NCBI GenBank assembly: GCA_965221465.1
Contig: OZ244892.1
Span: forward strand, 62,001 to 126,000
DNA length: 64,000 bases
Direction of reading: 5' to 3'
Origin: Azophilus sp965221465
Lineage (GTDB): Bacteria; Pseudomonadota; Gammaproteobacteria; Pseudomonadales; Azotimanducaceae
Shown here: positions 59,366 through 64,000 of the stretch, piece by piece
How positions within the stretch are numbered: position 1 is the stretch's first letter
How the letters are laid out: each line of letters begins with the position of its first letter
Position numbers and translations under genes: made by a program
Notes under the pieces: generated by a model
The model's database searches: none
What the model was told of the DNA's origin: nothing
What the model saw: only the letters and a program-made list of their open reading frames with translations

Positions 59366-62300
59366 GTTCACCCGGGGTGGCAGCGAGCCGCGCTTCACGG
59401 ACATCTTCGTGCGTCGCCCGGTGCTGGCCGTAGCCCTGTGTCTGAGCCTCGCCCTGATTGGCGTGCGGGTCGCCGTCGACATGCCGGTGCAGCAGTATCC
59501 GACCCTCGAGAGCGCCTCCCTGGTGGTGACCACACCTTATATCGGCGCCTCCTCCGATGTGGTGCAGGGGTTTGTCACAGACCCCATCGAGCGGGTTGCC
59601 GCCACCATCCCCGGGGTCGACTACATCCAGTCGGAGACCCGCGCGGGCATCAGCACTGTCACCATTTACCTGAAACTCAACGAAGACAGTGCCGATGCGC
59701 TCGCGGAGCTGTCTACGCGGCTCGGTCAGATTCGTTTCGAACTGCCGGCAGGCGCGGAAGACCCGGCGGTGGAAGTCGAGCGCGCAGACCGGCCCTATGC
59801 CGGCTGGTACCTCGGAGTGAGGCTCGACGAACGCATGAGCCGCGCCGAGGTGACCGACTATCTGCGCCGGGAAGTGTCTCCCCGGCTGGCTTCGGTGGCA
59901 GGTGTGCACAAGGTGTGGCTCGGCGGCGGCCGGCTGCCCGCCATGCGCGTCTGGCTCGACCCGGAGCGCATGGCCATGTTCCACGTCAGCGCCCAGGATG
60001 TTGTGGCGGCCCTGACGCGCAACAACATCATCGCCACCATCGGGCATACCGAGAATGCCAGCCAGCGCGTCGACCTGCTGGTCGACACCTCCCTGACACG
60101 AGCCGACGAGTTCGAACGCATGGTCATCCGGGAGAGCGATGGTTCGCTGATTCGCATGCGCGACGTGGCCCGCATCGAACTCGGTGAGGAAGAAGGCACC
60201 GCGCTTGGCCGGATGAACCACGACGAGACCGTGTGGCTGGGTATCTACCCGATGCCAGGCTCCAACGAAATCGACGTTGCCGACGCGCTTTACCTCGCCA
60301 TTGACGAGATCAATGCCGACATGCCCGCCGGGCTCGAGCTGGAGATCGGCGAGGACGTGACGGTCTACATGCGCGATGCCCTGGCGGAAATCTTCACGAC
60401 CCTGGCGGAAACGATCCTGCTCGTGGGCCTGGTGGTGGTGGTCATGATGGGTTCGGTGCGCACCGCCCTGGTGCCCCTGGTGACCATCCCCATATCCCTC
60501 CTGGGCGCCGTTGCCGCCATGTCGCTGATGGGGTTCTCGTTGAACCTGCTGACGGTGCTGGCGGTCGTGCTGTCGGTGGGCCTGGTGGTGGACGACGCCA
60601 TCGTCATGGTGGAAAACGTCGCGCGGCACATGCGAGAAGGCGCGTCCCGGACCGCGGCAGCGCTGGCAAGCGCCCGGCAACTGGCATCGCCCATCGTCGC
60701 CATGACCCTGACGCTGGCCATGGTGTATATCCCCATCGGTTTCCTTTCCGGCATGACCGGCGTGATGTTCAAGGAGTTCGCCTTCACGCTGGCCATAGCG
60801 GTGTTGATCTCGGGCGGGGTGGCGCTGACGCTTTCGCCGGTGATGAGCAGCCGTGTCGCCCCTGAGCGGGGCCGGGAGGCGGGCATGACGCGGCGGGTCA
60901 ACCGGGTGTTCGACAGCGCCCGCCACGGCTACCGGCGGTTGCTCGACGGCCTGTTGGCAAACAACGGCCCGGTGCTGTTCTGTGCGCTCTTCTTCGCCCT
61001 GCTGGCGGTACCGTTCTTCATGCTCTCGCAGAAGGAACTCGCGCCCACCGAAGACCAGGGCGAGATGAACATCGCCTACACGGCGCCGCCGGAAGCGTCG
61101 CTCGAATATACCGAGCGATATATCACCGACGTGGTAAACGTCATGGAAAGCCTGCCGGGCAGTGGCAGGATGTGGCAGATGGTGCTGACCAACGCAGGGT
61201 TCGGCGGCATGAAGTTCGCAGACTTCGACGAGCGGGAACTGAGCACCCGGGAATTGCTGCCCATGGCGTTTCAGGGGCTGTCTGAGGTCCGGGGCCTTAC
61301 CGCGTTTCCGGTGCTACCCTCCGCGTTGCCGAGTGCCGGTCGTTTCGACATGGAGTTCGTGGTGCTGTCGTCGGATGCTCCCGAAGAGATGCTCCCCCAT
61401 GCAGAGGCGCTGATGGAGCGTGCCAGACAGACGGGGCTTTTCATGTTCGTCGATTCGAACCTCAGCATCGACCTTCCCCAGGGTCGCTTTCTGTTAGACC
61501 GCGACCGGGTCGCCGATCTGGGCATGGACGTCGCGGAAGTGGGCCGTCAGCTCGGCACCTTTCTTTCCGGCAACTACGTCAACCGCTTCGAACTCGACGG
61601 TACCGCCTATCGGGTGATTCCCATGGTCGAACGGGAGGGCCGGCCGGATGCGGATGCGTTGCTCGACCTCGAGCTGAGGACGCCGGATGGCGCCCTGGTG
61701 CCGTTGTCTGCCGTGGCGCGGCTCGAGGAAACGGTGGCGCCCCGGGTGCTGACCCGGTTTCAGCAGAAGAATTCCTTCCGCATCCGCGGCGGGTTGATTC
61801 CGGGGCGGACCAAGGAGCAGGGTCTCGCCGCCATGGAGGAACTGTCGGCCGAATTGCTGCCGGGCCACTACGATATCGACTATGCCGGCGAATCCCGCCA
61901 GCTTCGCCAGGAGGGCAATACCCTGGTCGGGGTGCTGGGCATTTCACTGGCGTTCGTCTTTGTGGCCCTGGCGGTGCAGTTCAACAGCTTCCGGGACCCG
62001 CTGGTGGTGCTGCTCGGTTCGGCGCCGCTGGCACTCTCGAGCGCGTTGCTGTTCACCTATCTGGACCTGACCACCATCAATACGTATACACAGATCGGCC
62101 TGATCACGCTGGTGGGCCTCATCGCCAAGAATGCCATTCTGATCGTGGAATTCGCGCGCAACCTGCAACTTGCGGGGGCCACCAAGATCGAGGCCATCAG
62201 GAATTCGGCAGCGGTCCGCCTGCGGCCGGTGCTGATGACCGCCGCCGCCACGGTCATGGGGCACATGCCGCTGGTCTTCGTCACCGGCGCCGGCGCCGAG

Positions 62301-62462
62301 GCCCGCAACAGCATCGGCATCGTGCTGGTGGCCGGCATGCTGCTCGGCACCTTGTTTACGCTGTTCGTCCTGCCCAGCATCTATTGCCTGCTGGCTGCCG
62401 AACGGAGAGCCTCGGAACCGCTATCGACTTCGCCATCGACCGCCCGGCCAGTCACCGCATGA
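59352..62462 (+). CDS. RND efflux transporter (HAE1/AcrB-like)
   Basis: 1036 residues from GTG 59352 behind GGGAGG. The start reads DIFVRRPVLAVALCLSLALIGV, then typical porter domains, and the proton-relay helix GLVVDDAIVMVENV in the middle, VVTGIAVRMAL-like repeats and IGLITLVGLIAKNAILIVEFARNLQ near the end. The family exports drugs, detergents or metabolites at the cost of protons. It is coupled by a four-base overlap to the CoA-transferase gene that follows. In this window the pump might remove toxic intermediates or export a product. Confidence 0.94.
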   Translation: MAVPEFTRGGSEPRFTDIFVRRPVLAVALCLSLALIGVRVAVDMPVQQYPTLESASLVVTTPYIGASSDVVQGFVTDPIERVAATIPGVDYIQSETRAGISTVTIYLKLNEDSADALAELSTRLGQIRFELPAGAEDPAVEVERADRPYAGWYLGVRLDERMSRAEVTDYLRREVSPRLASVAGVHKVWLGGGRLPAMRVWLDPERMAMFHVSAQDVVAALTRNNIIATIGHTENASQRVDLLVDTSLTRADEFERMVIRESDGSLIRMRDVARIELGEEEGTALGRMNHDETVWLGIYPMPGSNEIDVADALYLAIDEINADMPAGLELEIGEDVTVYMRDALAEIFTTLAETILLVGLVVVVMMGSVRTALVPLVTIPISLLGAVAAMSLMGFSLNLLTVLAVVLSVGLVVDDAIVMVENVARHMREGASRTAAALASARQLASPIVAMTLTLAMVYIPIGFLSGMTGVMFKEFAFTLAIAVLISGGVALTLSPVMSSRVAPERGREAGMTRRVNRVFDSARHGYRRLLDGLLANNGPVLFCALFFALLAVPFFMLSQKELAPTEDQGEMNIAYTAPPEASLEYTERYITDVVNVMESLPGSGRMWQMVLTNAGFGGMKFADFDERELSTRELLPMAFQGLSEVRGLTAFPVLPSALPSAGRFDMEFVVLSSDAPEEMLPHAEALMERARQTGLFMFVDSNLSIDLPQGRFLLDRDRVADLGMDVAEVGRQLGTFLSGNYVNRFELDGTAYRVIPMVEREGRPDADALLDLELRTPDGALVPLSAVARLEETVAPRVLTRFQQKNSFRIRGGLIPGRTKEQGLAAMEELSAELLPGHYDIDYAGESRQLRQEGNTLVGVLGISLAFVFVALAVQFNSFRDPLVVLLGSAPLALSSALLFTYLDLTTINTYTQIGLITLVGLIAKNAILIVEFARNLQLAGATKIEAIRNSAAVRLRPVLMTAAATVMGHMPLVFVTGAGAEARNSIGIVLVAGMLLGTLFTLFVLPSIYCLLAAERRASEPLSTSPSTARPVTA

Positions 62463-64000
62463 GCAGTCAATCCGCAGACAGCGCCCGCACGATGCTCGGT
62501 GGTTATCGGGTTCTCGACTTTACCGACGCGCGCGGTGAACTGGGCCCGATGCTGCTCGGTGATCTCGGCGCAGACGTGATTCGTGTCGAGCTGCCGGAAG
62601 GCACGCCGGCCAGGCATGCGCCGCCGTTGACCGAAGACGGCGCGTGCAGCCTTCAGTTCCTGGCGTTCAATCGCAACAAGCGATCCATCGTCGTGGAACG
62701 GGGCGAAGCGGACCTGCTCGAATCTCTGGTCGCCAGCGCAGATTTTCTCTTCGAATCCTGGCCGGGGGGGCTGCTCGAGGCCTACGGGCTGGATGTCGAC
62801 GCCGTGCGCAGCATCAATCCCCATATCGTGCACGTCTGCGTTTCGCCCTACGGCAGGGAGGGGCCGCGGGCCGAGTGCATCGCCAACGATCTCACGCTTG
62901 CCGCCATGGGCGGGCCGGTGTCGCTGCAGGGGTCGCCGGACCGGGCGCCGCTGCGGCTGAGTGTGACCCAGGTGTGGCGGCACGCCGGCGCGGAATCGGC
63001 GGTGGGCGCCATGGCCGCCCACGCCAGGCGGCTTCGCACCGGCAAGGCGCAATTCGTCGATCTCTCGGCCCAGTGCGCCATGACCTGGACCATGCTGAAC
63101 GCAATGGATGCCTACGCCATCCAGGGCGCGGACTTCGAGCGCAACGGTTCCCGGATGGGTGCGGGAAGCGCCGGAATCGAGCTTCTCTATGCGACGGCTG
63201 ACGGTTACGTCATTGCCCTTCCCATGTCCGGTGTGATTCAGGGTTGCCTGCCCTGGATGATCGATGATGGCGTGGCACATGAATCGTTGCTCGAACTCGA
63301 TTGGGAAGCGTACGACGAGAAGGCCCGAGACCCGGACGCGCCGTCGTTCAACCTGCGCGATGGGGCGGCGCTGTGTCAGCAGTTTTTCGAGCGTCACACC
63401 AGCGAGGAACTCTTTCGATTCGGCCTGAAGCACGGGATTTCGCTTGCGCCGGTGAACACGCTTGCGGAATTGCTGGCGCTGGATCACCTCGATGCGCGTG
63501 ACTATTGGCGGGAGGTGGAGGTTGGCAGCGACTTGCGGGTTCGCGGCGCCGGCGCCTGGGCGAAGCCGTCCGTCGGGGCACTGGAGGTGCGCTCGGGAGC
63601 GCCACGGCTCGGCGAGCACGGCGACGAGATTCGGGCGGAACTTGCTGCGGCGGAGCGCACGGAGTGGTGGCGTCAGGCGGGCGAGACGTCCGATGACGCA
63701 CTGCCTTTTGCCGGGCTGAAGGTGGTTGATTTTGCGTGGGTAGGTGTCGGGCCCATATCCACGAAGTTTCTGGCCGATCATGGCGCCACCGTTGTCCGCG
63801 TCGAGTCGGAAGTGCGACCGGACGTGCTGCGCGGCGCCGTTCCCGTCAAGGACGGCGTGTTGGGCTTGAACCGCTCTCAGTTCTTCGGTGATTTCAATAC
63901 CTCGAAGCTCAGCATCACCCTGGACATGAAGCACGCGGAAGCCCGCGACATTGCCCGGCAACTGGTGGCCTGGGCGGATGTCCTCGTGGAGAGCTTCGCC
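62459..64000 (+). CDS. CaiB/BaiF-type CoA-transferase, double length, incomplete at the window end
   Basis: The frame is open from ATG 62459 to the end of the window (514 codons seen). The first domain has the family features: RVLDFTDARGELGPMLLGDLGADVIRVELP, and the catalytic Asp in QFVDLSAQCAM (about residue 201). From about residue 418 a second copy of the start pattern appears (GLKVVDFAWVGVGPISTKFLADHGATVVRVES), so the protein is a fusion of two CaiB-like halves. Such enzymes move CoA between acids, and their active form is normally an interlocked dimer, which a fusion could mimic. It is coupled to the RND pump by ATGA. The real length is unknown. Confidence 0.85.
   Translation, partial: MSSQSADSARTMLGGYRVLDFTDARGELGPMLLGDLGADVIRVELPEGTPARHAPPLTEDGACSLQFLAFNRNKRSIVVERGEADLLESLVASADFLFESWPGGLLEAYGLDVDAVRSINPHIVHVCVSPYGREGPRAECIANDLTLAAMGGPVSLQGSPDRAPLRLSVTQVWRHAGAESAVGAMAAHARRLRTGKAQFVDLSAQCAMTWTMLNAMDAYAIQGADFERNGSRMGAGSAGIELLYATADGYVIALPMSGVIQGCLPWMIDDGVAHESLLELDWEAYDEKARDPDAPSFNLRDGAALCQQFFERHTSEELFRFGLKHGISLAPVNTLAELLALDHLDARDYWREVEVGSDLRVRGAGAWAKPSVGALEVRSGAPRLGEHGDEIRAELAAAERTEWWRQAGETSDDALPFAGLKVVDFAWVGVGPISTKFLADHGATVVRVESEVRPDVLRGAVPVKDGVLGLNRSQFFGDFNTSKLSITLDMKHAEARDIARQLVAWADVLVESFA

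Noticed and set aside
1..64000. CRISPR array, rRNA operon or complete prophage
   Set aside because: No regularly spaced short repeats, no rRNA-like sequence and no run of phage structural genes seen by eye on either strand.

Overview
The window looks like a chromosomal segment of a Gammaproteobacterium-like Gram-negative. The trpS-scpA-scpB-lapA order, a wbpV/wbpL/wbpM-type nucleotide-sugar block ending near tRNA-Asn, TonB-dependent receptors, an RND pump and ComEA all fit that group. I cannot name a genus. Acyl-CoA, P450 and TonB-receptor genes are abundant, which suggests a heterotroph that takes up and degrades hydrophobic or terpenoid compounds.

Bases 1 to about 28.2 kb form one catabolic region with few housekeeping genes and visibly lower G+C than the next part (hand-counted 60-base samples: 50% at 22801 against 67% at 29161). 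It is organised as facing operons. It opens with thiolase and DUF35 genes and an AraC regulator (minus strand), then a Tat-exported BBE-type flavoprotein with a diheme cytochrome c. Next come two molybdopterin oxidoreductases, each with a DUF4345-like membrane protein nearby, an MFS transporter and a TonB receptor. A hydrolase-NTF2-SDR-GFA-SnoaL-kinase operon follows, facing two cytochromes P450. The last parts are an operon starting with a membrane-anchored linalool dehydratase/isomerase-like protein plus an acyltransferase and CopC/CopD, and an aldo/keto reductase with another SnoaL-like protein. Together these could import an isoprenoid-like alcohol, oxidise it, dehydrate or isomerise it, activate it and degrade it. 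The substrate is not shown by the sequence.

From 28.6 to about 39 kb the genes are conserved: trpS, scpA, scpB, lapA, comEA, an epimerase, a family 4 glycosyltransferase, a UDP-sugar 4,6-dehydratase, a DUF1570/TPR protein, a lipoprotein and tRNA-Asn. In Pseudomonas this kind of gene set borders the O-antigen locus; here no O-antigen assembly genes lie in it. Just after tRNA-Asn is a graveyard of mobile-element and TonB-receptor fragments, followed by a HigBA-like toxin-antitoxin pair.

From 40.5 to 55.4 kb there is a GC-rich mixture: a secreted methyltransferase-like protein, a YdjM-like membrane protein, an enoyl-CoA hydratase, a VapB antitoxin with a truncated VapC, and an acyl-CoA ligase-TonB receptor-esterase group. 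An acyl-CoA dehydrogenase-TetR pair, a MntA-HepT module, an amidase and a leftover 3' end of a phosphogluconate dehydratase gene complete it. Ppc follows, then an RND adaptor-pump operon translationally coupled to a double-length CaiB/BaiF CoA-transferase that runs off the window.

Two dispersed repeat families are visible by eye. R1 is a roughly 197-base element with 31-base inverted arms (two copies, 45 kb apart, possibly coding on the antisense strand). R2 is a REP-like hairpin (four full or partial copies).
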